This document shows positions 1-7,059 of a stretch of DNA of 10,235 nucleotides, piece after piece. The position numbers were made by a program, and so were the translations under genes. Below the pieces are notes generated by a model. That model worked only from the letters and a program-made list of their open reading frames with translations. It was not told where the DNA came from and ran no database searches. The stretch is from an uncultured Muribaculaceae bacterium (GTDB taxonomy: Bacteria > Bacteroidota > Bacteroidia > Bacteroidales > Muribaculaceae). The stretch lies in NCBI GenBank assembly GCA_934590135.1, contig CAKTOT010000086.1, forward strand, positions 1-10,235, written 5' to 3'. Position 1 is the first letter of the stretch; each line of letters starts with the position of its first letter.

Positions 1-2373
1 CAGCACCGCAGTGGACAGTGCCTTGGAAGGCGCGTAATAGCGGCCTCCGGTGTGGCTGGCGTTGAGTTCGCCGAGGATTTCGCTGAGCATTTCGGCGTAA
101 TCGTAGTTGTTGTTGATATACGGCAGGAAGCGGCGGTAGTCATTGCCGTAAGCCTCCCAGTCAACACCGTGGAGGTTGGCATCGTAGAATTTGTCGCGTA
201 CTTGCGAGAGCATATGCTCGAAGATATACTCACGCTCCGCTGCCGGGTCGCGGTCATATTCCGCCTCGAAGGATACGGCTTCCACTTTGCCGTCTTTCAG
301 CGACACCTTCTTGATGCCGCTGCCCGACAATACAAAGAGATTGTCGCCCTTGGCGTCATATTCAAATCCGCCCGAGACACCCTTGGCCAGCAGGCGTGTC
401 TCGTCCTTGCGCAAGTCGCGCACATAGAGGTTGCCGCCGCCCTCGGTGGCCATAGCCACGTAGTACAGCTTATCGCCCTTGTCCGAGAGATAGCTGTCGC
501 CCATAGACGAAGAGCGCTCGGTCAGACGCTTGGTGCGGTAGCGGCGGTTGGCAAAATCGAAGACGTGCGGCTTGACCGCCTCGTCTTTCTTGTCCGCCTT
601 GTCTTTCTTGGACTTCTTGTCCTTTTTAGACTTCTTATCGGACTTTTCAGACTTGTCCGCTTTGTCGTTCTTGGCTTCCTTCTCGGCATCCTCGGCCAAT
701 GCGGCTTCCTCTTCGGTGCGATTGACTTCCTCCCAAGCGCTTTCGTCCAAGGCCATGAAAACGACATCGCTTTGGTTGCCCCAGCTGCCGTGGCTCTTCA
801 TGCCGTAGCGGCCTGTCGAGTATATCAGTGCGCGGCCACCCATAGCCCAGCGGGGATTGGCGTCTGAGTATCCGCTCTCGGTGAGGTCGATGACCTCCGA
901 GCCGTCGGCACGCACTGCTGCGATGTCGGTGTTGTTCCATCCGCCAATGCCGATGTAGTCGACGAGCAGCCACTGGCTGTCCGGATTCCAGACAAACGAA
1001 ATATCGCCGTCCGAGTAGCTGTAATTGTACTTGCCGTCCAAGGCAGTAACAACCTTCCTCGAGGCTACATCAATGACGCGCAGTGTCACGCGGTCTTCCA
1101 GAAAAGCCACCTTCTTGCCGTCGGGGCTGAATACCGGCTGCTGGGCCGTGCTTCCGCCGTTGTATAGCAGTTTCTCCTCAATGTCGGTGGCGTAGGTGAA
1201 GTGCTTCTCTTTGGCATCCTTAATGGTAGCGGTGTACAATGCCCATTTACCATTGCGCTCCGAGTCATATACCAATGTGCGTCCGTCCTTGCTGAAGCTC
1301 AGGCAACGCTCCTGTCCCGGGGTGTCGGTGACGCGGCGCGTTGTGTTGTACTTGACGGATGTCACGTATATGTCGCCGCGCATCACGAAAGCTACTTCCG
1401 AGCCGTCGGGGCTGACAGCGAGGTTGGTGGCACCGCCGCGACGTATTGATTTGTCGGGTGCGCCGGTGTAATCATCTGCTGCTATAGACACTTTCAGCTT
1501 TACCGGAGTCGGGGCGCCGGCGGCCATAGTGTAAATCTCGCCGTTCCAACTGAAAGCCAAGGTGCCGTCGGTGGCGCGGCTGAGGCTGCGCACCGGGTGG
1601 CGCGTGAAAGCTGTTACCTGTACCGGGTCGCCACCATTGAGGCTTCCGCGCCAGACATTAAGAGTTCCGTCAGTTCCGCGTTCCGAGAGGTATACGTAAT
1701 TGTCCTTGCCGTCCCACAGGGGGTTGTGGTCGTTGCCGTTGAAGGTGGTCAGGCGTGTGTATTTGCCGTGGTCGTCAAGCCAGATGTCGGCAGTGCCGGA
1801 CGATCGTTCGTGTTTGCGCAGCACGTCTTCATAGCCTTTCTTGTCTTGGTAGAGCATACGTCCCGAGGCGTCCACATCAACTGCGCCCGTAGGGAATGGC
1901 AATACCATGTGCGGACGTACGCCGGCACGCAGAGGTACACTATACAACTGTGCGCCTACATACGAGCGTATAGTTGTTGAAGGCATGATATTGGCCGAAA
2001 ACAGCACCGTGCTGTCGTTGAGAAAGCCCTTGGGAGTTTCATTGCCGCCGGCAGTGGTGAGACGCACGGCGCGTCCGCCTTGTGCCGGGATTACGTAGAC
2101 GTCCAAGCCGGTGCCGTCGCGGTCACTGGCAAAGACGATGGTCTTGCTGTCCGGACTCCATACGGGGTATGAGTCATAAGCCGAATTGGAGGTGACGGCG
2201 CGAGCCTCGCCTCCGTCGGCCGAAACGGTGTAGATGTCACCTTTGTAGCTGAAGGCCACTGCCTTGCCGTCCGGAGAGATGGCCGGATGGTTGAGCCATA
2301 GCGGCGCCGTGTCGCTGCCTGCATAGCTCTGCAAAGAGCATAATGCAATGGCTGTGATAACGATTTTGTTCAT
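1..2373 (-). CDS. Tricorn-like S41 family peptidase, N-terminal part (runs off left edge)
   Basis: This open frame begins with ATG at 2371-2373 and has no stop through 791 codons, so the C-terminus is outside the window. Residues 1-18 form a signal peptide ending in SYA. Residues about 20-700 carry repeated PD40/beta-propeller motifs (SPDGKAVAF, SPDSKTIVF, SPDGSEVAF, SKDGRTLVY, SPDGKKVAF), as in the two stacked propellers of tricorn protease. A Lys/Asp/Glu/Ser-rich linker occupies about 551-601. The segment from about 720 resembles the first core domain of the S41 fold, and NASHTGG at 771-777 places the expected catalytic histidine at H774. The PDZ domain and the second core domain with the nucleophilic Ser would lie left of base 1. 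Tricorn enzymes of this family are about 1,050-1,100 residues and degrade peptides; with a signal peptide this copy should act in the periplasm or on the outer membrane. The family call is firm; the substrate is unknown. Confidence 0.93.
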   Translation of the reverse strand, partial: MNKIVITAIALCSLQSYAGSDTAPLWLNHPAISPDGKAVAFSYKGDIYTVSADGGEARAVTSNSAYDSYPVWSPDSKTIVFASDRDGTGLDVYVIPAQGGRAVRLTTAGGNETPKGFLNDSTVLFSANIMPSTTIRSYVGAQLYSVPLRAGVRPHMVLPFPTGAVDVDASGRMLYQDKKGYEDVLRKHERSSGTADIWLDDHGKYTRLTTFNGNDHNPLWDGKDNYVYLSERGTDGTLNVWRGSLNGGDPVQVTAFTRHPVRSLSRATDGTLAFSWNGEIYTMAAGAPTPVKLKVSIAADDYTGAPDKSIRRGGATNLAVSPDGSEVAFVMRGDIYVTSVKYNTTRRVTDTPGQERCLSFSKDGRTLVYDSERNGKWALYTATIKDAKEKHFTYATDIEEKLLYNGGSTAQQPVFSPDGKKVAFLEDRVTLRVIDVASRKVVTALDGKYNYSYSDGDISFVWNPDSQWLLVDYIGIGGWNNTDIAAVRADGSEVIDLTESGYSDANPRWAMGGRALIYSTGRYGMKSHGSWGNQSDVVFMALDESAWEEVNRTEEEAALAEDAEKEAKNDKADKSEKSDKKSKKDKKSKKDKADKKDEAVKPHVFDFANRRYRTKRLTERSSSMGDSYLSDKGDKLYYVAMATEGGGNLYVRDLRKDETRLLAKGVSGGFEYDAKGDNLFVLSGSGIKKVSLKDGKVEAVSFEAEYDRDPAAEREYIFEHMLSQVRDKFYDANLHGVDWEAYGNDYRRFLPYINNNYDYAEMLSEILGELNASHTGGRYYAPSKALSTAVL

Positions 2374-2417
2374 AGTATATATATTAGAAATTGTGTGTCG
2401 GTGTTGGATATCAAGCG

Positions 2418-2425
2418 CAAAATTA
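2418..2425 (-). promoter_or_regulatory. Candidate -7 box for the S41 peptidase gene
   Basis: Read on the minus strand this is TAATTTTG, an exact match to the Bacteroidota -7 consensus TAnnTTTG. It lies 44 bases upstream of the ATG at 2373, giving a leader of roughly 35-40 bases. No good TTTG-type -33 element is seen about 20 bases further upstream, so the assignment rests on the -7 box and its position. Confidence 0.5.
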
Positions 2426-2442
2426 ATCAAAAAAACGAGACT

Positions 2443-2476
2443 ATTGCTGTGATACGGGCGGAAATGTGTACCTTTG
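2443..2476 (+). promoter_or_regulatory. Candidate promoter for the comF-like gene (-33 ATTG, -7 TACCTTTG)
   Basis: TACCTTTG at 2469-2476 matches the Bacteroidota -7 consensus TAnnTTTG. ATTG at 2443-2446 is a fair -33 element with a 22-base spacer, slightly long. Transcription would start at about 2480-2484, almost exactly at the ATG at 2481. The in-frame GTG at 2466 lies upstream of the predicted transcript start and is therefore unlikely to be used. Confidence 0.55.
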
Positions 2477-2480
2477 TGTT

Positions 2481-3221
2481 ATGGCACACAAGTTTATGCG
2501 CACGATGATGACACCTTTGACCTTTTTGGTTAGAAGTATCGTAGGATTTATAGTGCCCGATACATGCTATGTGTGCGGTCGCTTGCTCAGGGGTGACGAG
2601 AAGGCCGTTTGTGCCCATTGCCTCATTGACATGCCGCGCACGATGTTGCATTATGTGCCTGACGATGTCGTGCTCAACGGCTTGGCCACACAAGTCCCCG
2701 TGGGACGTAGTGCCGCATGGATACACTACGAAAAAGGCACGAAGGTTGCGCGTCTGATTTTGACAATGAAATTCGGCAATAGACCCATGCTTGGGACGGA
2801 AATGGGCCGCATATTTGCGCGTGAGCTTATGTCTACGGGGTTTTTCGGCGGTATGGATGTGATTATCCCTATACCGCTACATTGGAGCAGGATGATTAGG
2901 CGCGGATATAATCAAACGGAATTCATAGCACGTGGCGTAAGTTCGGTCACGGGACTACCGATAGACACGAGTTTGCGGGCTGTCCGCCGTCATCCGGCGC
3001 AGGCACGCAAAGATGCCGAACAACGCAAGGCCAACCTTGCCGGGACAATGGAATACCAAGGAGACGAAGGTGCACTGTCCGGCCGTCATGTCCTGCTTAT
3101 AGATGACATAGTCACTACCGGCGCAACAATGCGAGAGGCGGTGCGTGCACTCGTACAAGACAGCGGGGTGGGGCGCGTGAGCATCCTCTCGCTGGGGCGT
3201 GCACATTCTATCAACGATTGA
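2481..3221 (+). CDS. comF: ComF family protein (phosphoribosyltransferase fold)
   Basis: The product is 246 residues, within the usual ComF range. Two CxxC pairs (C29/C32 and C44/C47) make the N-terminal zinc-ribbon-like segment. The conserved ComF core IPIPLHWSRMIRRGYNQTEF spans about 129-148. LLIDDIVTTGAT at 205-216 is the PRPP-binding loop of type I phosphoribosyltransferases. In naturally competent bacteria ComF helps bring in single-stranded DNA; in Bacteroidota the role of such proteins is not settled, and a nucleotide-salvage or DNA-metabolism role is equally possible. The protein has no signal peptide and should be cytoplasmic. I chose ATG 2481 over GTG 2466 because the -7 box overlaps the latter; if transcription begins at 2481-2484, M6 (2496) or M9/M10 (2505/2508) could also be the true start. 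A hydrolase gene follows after 39 bases and is probably cotranscribed. Confidence 0.9.
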   Translation: MAHKFMRTMMTPLTFLVRSIVGFIVPDTCYVCGRLLRGDEKAVCAHCLIDMPRTMLHYVPDDVVLNGLATQVPVGRSAAWIHYEKGTKVARLILTMKFGNRPMLGTEMGRIFARELMSTGFFGGMDVIIPIPLHWSRMIRRGYNQTEFIARGVSSVTGLPIDTSLRAVRRHPAQARKDAEQRKANLAGTMEYQGDEGALSGRHVLLIDDIVTTGATMREAVRALVQDSGVGRVSILSLGRAHSIND

Positions 3222-3260
3222 CAACCGATATAGTAATACAATAGTTGACAGACCTATATT

Positions 3261-4271
3261 ATGAGAGTAAGAATACCCAATGCGCTGGCTGTATGCTTTT
3301 TTGTCGTAACAAGCGCGTTTGCACAATCTTCCGAACAAGAGGTACGCGTCACCAATCAATCGTCGGGTATTGTGCTTGCCGGGACGTTGACCGTTCCGCC
3401 TTCACCCAAGGCAGTGTGTGTCCTTGCCACCGGAAGCGGAGCGCAAGATAGAGATGAAACGCTGTTGGGGCATAAACCGTTTAAGGTCCTGGCAGACAGC
3501 CTTGCCGGTCGTGGATATGCAGTACTACGTATGGATGATCGCGGCACGGGAGCCAGTGAGGGCTATTATGCCGGCTCTACGGTAGATGATTTTGTGACAG
3601 ATGTTGCTTCCGGAGTAGAATATGTCGATTCGCTATTCGGCACAATCCCGGTATGCGTTATCGGGCACTCGGAAGGCGGCGGCATCGCCATACGTCTCGG
3701 CGCTTCGGACAAGCGTGTAGATATGATAGTTACGCTGGCTGCACCGGCATGGCGAGGCGATTCGGTGATAATGTCGCAATGCAGGGAGATGGCCGTGCGT
3801 ATGCTCGGGTGCTGGGACGGCGAGACTCTGCAGCGCCAATTGCTTGATATAGCTATGAGTGATGCATCCGAATCGAGTGTGCGCATGTCATTGCAGTATG
3901 TCCTAATGTCCTTGCCTGAGGCATCCATTCCGAAGGTGTGCGAACAACTGATGACTTCGGCTGCCCAAATGTCCACGCCATACTATCGGCGTATGCTCCG
4001 TTATGACCCGACATCAGATATAGAGAAAGTCAAGTGCCCGTGGCTTGCGCTCAACGGCGACCGCGATGTACAGGTGCTATGTGCCAATCTTAAGACTATA
4101 TCCGAACACGCATCCCGGGCCGATACGGTGACTATGATAGGACATAATCATCTTTTCCAGCATTGCGCTACAGGAATGCCGGATGAATATGCGTCATTGC
4201 CCGAGGATATATCCGATGAAACGTTGAGTGCAATAATATCCTGGCTTGATGCCAATACCATGAGCCGATAG
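3261..4271 (+). CDS. Exported alpha/beta hydrolase
   Basis: The 336-residue product begins with a signal peptide ending SAFA before Q22, so it is probably periplasmic. The alpha/beta hydrolase fold is shown by the ordered motifs: an oxyanion-region segment LATGSGAQDRDE at about 55-66, LRMDDRGTGASEG at about 89-101, and the nucleophile elbow GHSEGG with Ser137. The acid is probably Asp269 in LNGDRDVQV and the base His297 in GHNHLF, which completes the triad. This pattern is common in esterase/peptidase-like hydrolases of Bacteroidota annotated as alpha/beta hydrolase or dienelactone hydrolase-like; the substrate cannot be read from the sequence. It lies 39 bases after the comF-like gene without a recognisable promoter of its own, and its 3' end faces the EF-G-like gene across a shared terminator. 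The start ATG sits directly before the hydrophobic signal segment. Confidence 0.9.
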   Translation: MRVRIPNALAVCFFVVTSAFAQSSEQEVRVTNQSSGIVLAGTLTVPPSPKAVCVLATGSGAQDRDETLLGHKPFKVLADSLAGRGYAVLRMDDRGTGASEGYYAGSTVDDFVTDVASGVEYVDSLFGTIPVCVIGHSEGGGIAIRLGASDKRVDMIVTLAAPAWRGDSVIMSQCREMAVRMLGCWDGETLQRQLLDIAMSDASESSVRMSLQYVLMSLPEASIPKVCEQLMTSAAQMSTPYYRRMLRYDPTSDIEKVKCPWLALNGDRDVQVLCANLKTISEHASRADTVTMIGHNHLFQHCATGMPDEYASLPEDISDETLSAIISWLDANTMSR

Positions 4272-4321
4272 CCAATGTGCCTTCGCAATAAGGCGTTAAA
4301 TAATGGAAATAACAAGAAAAG

Positions 4322-4348
4322 CGAGACGGGTCTCAATGACCCGCCTCG
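4322..4348. terminator. Probably bidirectional hairpin terminator between converging genes
   Basis: CGAGACGGGTC at 4322-4332 pairs with GACCCGCCTCG at 4338-4348 around a 5-base loop: 10 of 11 pairs, with one A-C mismatch. Read on the minus strand the stem is followed by the T-rich stretch TTTTCTTGTTATTT (complement of 4306-4319), which suits termination of the EF-G-like gene ending at 4399. On the plus strand the following tail (TCTGCTTATGGTTTT) is weaker but could still stop transcription from the hydrolase gene ending at 4271. Confidence 0.7.
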
Positions 4349-4398
4349 TCTGCTTATGGTTTTGAAAAAGTATGGTAACTCTCTTGAATTCCGGGATG

Positions 4399-6555
4399 TT
4401 ATTCCTCTTGGTTCTTTTCGGCGTATTCTTTGAGGAGTTTCTCCTGAACGTCTGACGGAACGAGCTCGTATGAAGCGAACTTCATGGTGAACGATGAGCG
4501 ACCGCCGGTGATGGAGCTAAGCTCTGTGGAGTAGTTGGCCATTTCCTTGAGGGGTACCTTGGCTTGGATTTTTTCCAGGCCGTTTTCGCTGGACATACCC
4601 ATGATGATTGCACGGTGTCCTTGCAGACCGCTCATGACGTCACCCATAACGTCGCTCGGGACGAGTACTTCGACATCATATACGGGTTCGAGAACCTTGG
4701 GATTGGCGCTGCGGAATGCCTGCGAGAAAGCATTACGGCCGGCCAGACGGAACGAAATTTCGTTGGAGTCTACTGGGTGCATCTTGCCGTCATATATGCA
4801 TACGCGTACATCGCGAGCGTATGAACCGGTCAGAGGACCTTGTTCCATACGGTCCATAAGACCTTTGACGATGGCCGGAATGAAGCGTGCATCAATGGCA
4901 CCGCCAACGATACAGTTGCATACTACAAGCTTACCGCCCCATTGCAGCGGAATTTCCTGAGTGTCGCGAACGTTCATCTTGAACTCCTGATTGCCGAAGC
5001 GGTAGGTGTCCGGAGCGGGCATACCTTCGGTATAGGGCTCTATGATGATATGTACTTCGCCAAACTGACCGGCGCCGCCGGATTGTTTCTTGTGGCGGTA
5101 GTCGGCGCGTGCGGCCTTGGTGATAGTCTCACGATAGGGAATCTTGGGCTCTTCGAAGATGATGGGCAACTTGTCGTTGTTCTCGACGCGCCATTTGAGT
5201 GTGCGCAGGTGGAATTCGCCTTGGCCGGAGAGTATGGTTTGTTTCAACTCTTTAGACTGCTCGACAATCCATGTCGGGTCTTCCTCGTGCATACGAGTGA
5301 GTATGGCGCTGAGCTTCTCGCTGTCACTTTCGGTGACGGGGCGTACGGCACGCTGATACTTCGGCGCGGGATATTTGATGAAATCAAACTCGTAATCGCA
5401 ACCCTTTTCGTCGAGAGTGTTGCCTGTGCGAACGTCTTTGAGCTTCACGGTGGCGCCTATGTCGCCGGCTTTGAGTTCGTCAACGGCAGTCTTGATTTGT
5501 CCGCATACGCAGTATATCTGAGCCAGACGCTCCTTGGTGCCGCGTGTAACGTTGTCTAGGTCAGCTCCGGCTTTCAGTGTTCCGGACATTACTTTGAAGT
5601 ATGATACTTCGCCGATGTGTGGTTCGACGGTGGTCTTGAACATATATACGCTCAGAGGTCCGTTGCTGTCGGGCTTGACTTCTTCGCCTGCGGTATTGAC
5701 CGGAGCGGGCATATCCTCTACGAATGGCACGACGTTGCCCAGGAATTCCATCATACGACGTACGCCCATGTCTTTGGCGGCGCTTACGCAGAATACCGGG
5801 AATATCGAGCGAGTAATCAGACCTTTGCGGATGCCTTCACGCAGTTCGTCTTCGCTGAGGCACTCGGTCTCGAAGAATTTTTCCATAAGGGCTTCATCGT
5901 TTTCGGCGGCAGCCTCCACGAGTGCATGATGCAACTCCTTGGCTTTGTCCATTTCTTCGGCCGGTATGTCTTCGATGGTGGGAACGCCGCCGTCGGGGCC
6001 CCACGAATATTTCTTCATCAGCAGGACGTCAATCATAGCGTTGAAGCCCGGACCGCATTGAATCGGGTACTGGATGGCGATAACCTTCGGTCCGAAGATT
6101 TCGCGCATTTGCTCCATAACATTGTCGTAGTCGGCTTTTTCGCCATCAAGCTGGTTGAGCGCGAAAATTACGGGCTTGTTGATGCCGGCGGCGGTGCGGA
6201 AGATGTTTTGTGTTCCGACTTCCACGCCGTATTGAGCGTTGACTACTATAAGGCCTGTGTCTGTGACATTGAGCGCAGTTACGGCATTGCCGACGAAGTC
6301 ATCCGCTCCCGGGCAGTCAATGACGTTGAGCTTCTTGTTCAGGAACTCGGCGTATATCACGGTGGAGAATACGGAAGAACCATATTCTTTTTCTACCGGG
6401 AAGTAGTCGCATACGGTGTTCTTTGCTTCGACTGTGCCGCGGCGTTTTATCACTCCACACTCGAAGAGCATAGCTTCAGCGAGTGTGGTTTTTCCGGACC
6501 CCTTGCTGCCCAGCAAGGAGATGTTCTTGATTTCGTTAGTCTGATATACCTTCAT
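4399..6555 (-). CDS. fusA2: EF-G-like translation factor (EF-G2 type, altered GTPase site)
   Basis: The 718-residue product has all EF-G domains in order. In the G domain the P-loop GSKGSGKTT is at 16-24, DCPG at 80-83, NQLD at 134-137 and the SA of the G5 motif at 258-259. Domain II is about 299-385, domain III about 402-465, and domain IV about 470-610, with KQSGGAGQFG at 490-499 and the tip histidine H593 in DGKMHPVDS. Domain V is about 622-705. Canonical EF-G has DTPGHVDF; here it is DCPGADDF, so the hydrolysis-activating histidine is Ala84. Switch I, normally ERGIT, reads EYGSS at 57-61. The domain IV tip that enters the decoding site is kept, so translocation is expected but efficient GTP hydrolysis is not. 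This matches the EF-G2 paralogues of Bacteroides reported to translocate without GTPase activity and to matter under carbon limitation and for gut colonisation. The gene is monocistronic, with its own terminator. Confidence 0.93.
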   Translation of the reverse strand: MKVYQTNEIKNISLLGSKGSGKTTLAEAMLFECGVIKRRGTVEAKNTVCDYFPVEKEYGSSVFSTVIYAEFLNKKLNVIDCPGADDFVGNAVTALNVTDTGLIVVNAQYGVEVGTQNIFRTAAGINKPVIFALNQLDGEKADYDNVMEQMREIFGPKVIAIQYPIQCGPGFNAMIDVLLMKKYSWGPDGGVPTIEDIPAEEMDKAKELHHALVEAAAENDEALMEKFFETECLSEDELREGIRKGLITRSIFPVFCVSAAKDMGVRRMMEFLGNVVPFVEDMPAPVNTAGEEVKPDSNGPLSVYMFKTTVEPHIGEVSYFKVMSGTLKAGADLDNVTRGTKERLAQIYCVCGQIKTAVDELKAGDIGATVKLKDVRTGNTLDEKGCDYEFDFIKYPAPKYQRAVRPVTESDSEKLSAILTRMHEEDPTWIVEQSKELKQTILSGQGEFHLRTLKWRVENNDKLPIIFEEPKIPYRETITKAARADYRHKKQSGGAGQFGEVHIIIEPYTEGMPAPDTYRFGNQEFKMNVRDTQEIPLQWGGKLVVCNCIVGGAIDARFIPAIVKGLMDRMEQGPLTGSYARDVRVCIYDGKMHPVDSNEISFRLAGRNAFSQAFRSANPKVLEPVYDVEVLVPSDVMGDVMSGLQGHRAIIMGMSSENGLEKIQAKVPLKEMANYSTELSSITGGRSSFTMKFASYELVPSDVQEKLLKEYAEKNQEE

Positions 6556-6606
6556 GTTATTAGGTGGGTTTTAGATTATACGATGTTATTTGTACTAAAT
6601 TTGGCC

Positions 6607-6614
6607 GCAATTTA
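6607..6614 (-). promoter_or_regulatory. Weak -7-like box upstream of the EF-G-like gene
   Basis: On the minus strand this reads TAAATTGC, which is close to but not a full match of TAnnTTTG. No -33 element is visible at the right distance. It lies 52 bases before the ATG at 6555. A poor core promoter here would fit dependence on an activator, such as one binding the palindromes at 6648-6684, but this is inference. Confidence 0.25.
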
Positions 6615-6647
6615 CGCACTTTTCTTTGATTTGAATGCATACTTCGG

Positions 6648-6663
6648 TATGTTACGCAACATA
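6648..6663. promoter_or_regulatory. Perfect palindromic operator candidate TATGTT-N4-AACATA
   Basis: TATGTT at 6648-6653 and AACATA at 6658-6663 are exact reverse complements separated by ACGC. The centre is about 100 bases upstream of the EF-G-like start codon and about 50 bases upstream of the weak -7 box. The symmetry and size fit a homodimeric helix-turn-helix regulator. In Bacteroides thetaiotaomicron the EF-G2 gene is known to be activated by the CRP-family regulator Cur; whether this is a Cur-type site cannot be decided here. Confidence 0.45.
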
Positions 6664-6668
6664 TTTTT

Positions 6669-6684
6669 AACTTTTCGCAACATT
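6669..6684. promoter_or_regulatory. Degenerate second copy of the palindrome
   Basis: AACTTT-TCGC-AACATT keeps the right half-site CGCAACAT of the element at 6648-6663 but only four of six symmetric positions in the left half. Its centre (6676.5) is exactly 21 bases from the first centre (6655.5), about two helical turns, so two dimers would sit on the same face of the DNA. Confidence 0.3.
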
Positions 6685-6949
6685 TTGATGCTTATACTCA
6701 TTTTTATATATACAATAATGGTGTCACGGGTGCAATTAGTACAGGATTTATGCTTGAATACATCATTCGACCAAGAGCTGGATTTCGGTCGGACGACAAT
6801 GGCATATCGTCGTTGACGCAGCACAGATTGTAAATGCAATTATTCATTTATTGCTATGGACATCGAATTCTTAGGTGTCAAGTATGTGTAGATGTGTAAA
6901 AAAAGCATAAAAACAATAAGCCAAATGCTAGTAGATGAAAAAATATACT
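6685..6949. other. Intergenic stretch with no recognised feature
   Basis: These 265 AT-rich bases lie between the operator candidates and the promoter of the 7060 gene. I see no tRNA, no convincing coding frame, no rho-independent terminator and no -7 box. Only short imperfect inverted repeats are present (for example ACGAC/GTCGT at 6793-6813). Confidence 0.5.
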
Positions 6950-6957
6950 TACCTTTG
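6950..6957 (+). promoter_or_regulatory. -7 box for the low-complexity exported protein gene
   Basis: TACCTTTG matches TAnnTTTG exactly and is identical to the box in front of the comF-like gene. The -33 region is poor, with only an ATG/TG about 22 bases upstream (6925-6927). Transcription would start near 6962-6965, giving a leader of about 95-100 bases that contains a strong hairpin. Confidence 0.6.
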
Positions 6958-6975
6958 ATTAAACGTTAGAAATGC

Positions 6976-7003
6976 TTCGCCGTCTAAGTTATGAGATGGC
7001 GAA
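6976..7003 (+). promoter_or_regulatory. Leader hairpin in the 5' UTR of the 7060 gene
   Basis: TTCGCCGTCT at 6976-6985 pairs with AGATGGCGAA at 6994-7003 over 10 pairs, including one G-U, around an 8-base loop. It lies just after the predicted transcript start and about 56 bases before the start codon. No U-run follows, so it is not a terminator. A downstream AGACG at 7009-7013, inside the palindrome AGACGTCT, could compete for CGTCT at 6981-6985. It may stabilise the mRNA or be a regulatory structure. Confidence 0.45.
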
Positions 7004-7059
7004 CAAAAGACGTCTACAATACAGTTTAACAATACACTAACGATCAAAAACGAGCAAGC

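Noticed and set aside
52..867. Open frame of 271 codons on the plus strand opposite the S41 peptidase
   Set aside because: The minus strand encodes a continuous signal peptide, propeller repeats and the S41 segment; the Leu/Phe-rich stretch here is just the complement of the Lys-rich linker.
6793..6813. Small inverted repeat ACGAC/GTCGT
   Set aside because: Only 5 pairs with an 11-base loop and no T-run; expected by chance.
5617..6816. Open frame of 399 codons on the plus strand opposite the EF-G-like gene
   Set aside because: It is antisense to a clearly conserved protein with all EF-G motifs; its own translation is Phe/Tyr/His-rich with no recognisable domain.
6612..6839. Open frame of 75 codons on the minus strand in the intergenic region
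   Set aside because: It crosses the operator candidates, has no promoter box and shows no recognisable protein features.
6690..6900. Possible small RNA or tRNA in the divergent intergenic region
   Set aside because: No cloverleaf, no -7 box and no terminator hairpin were found.
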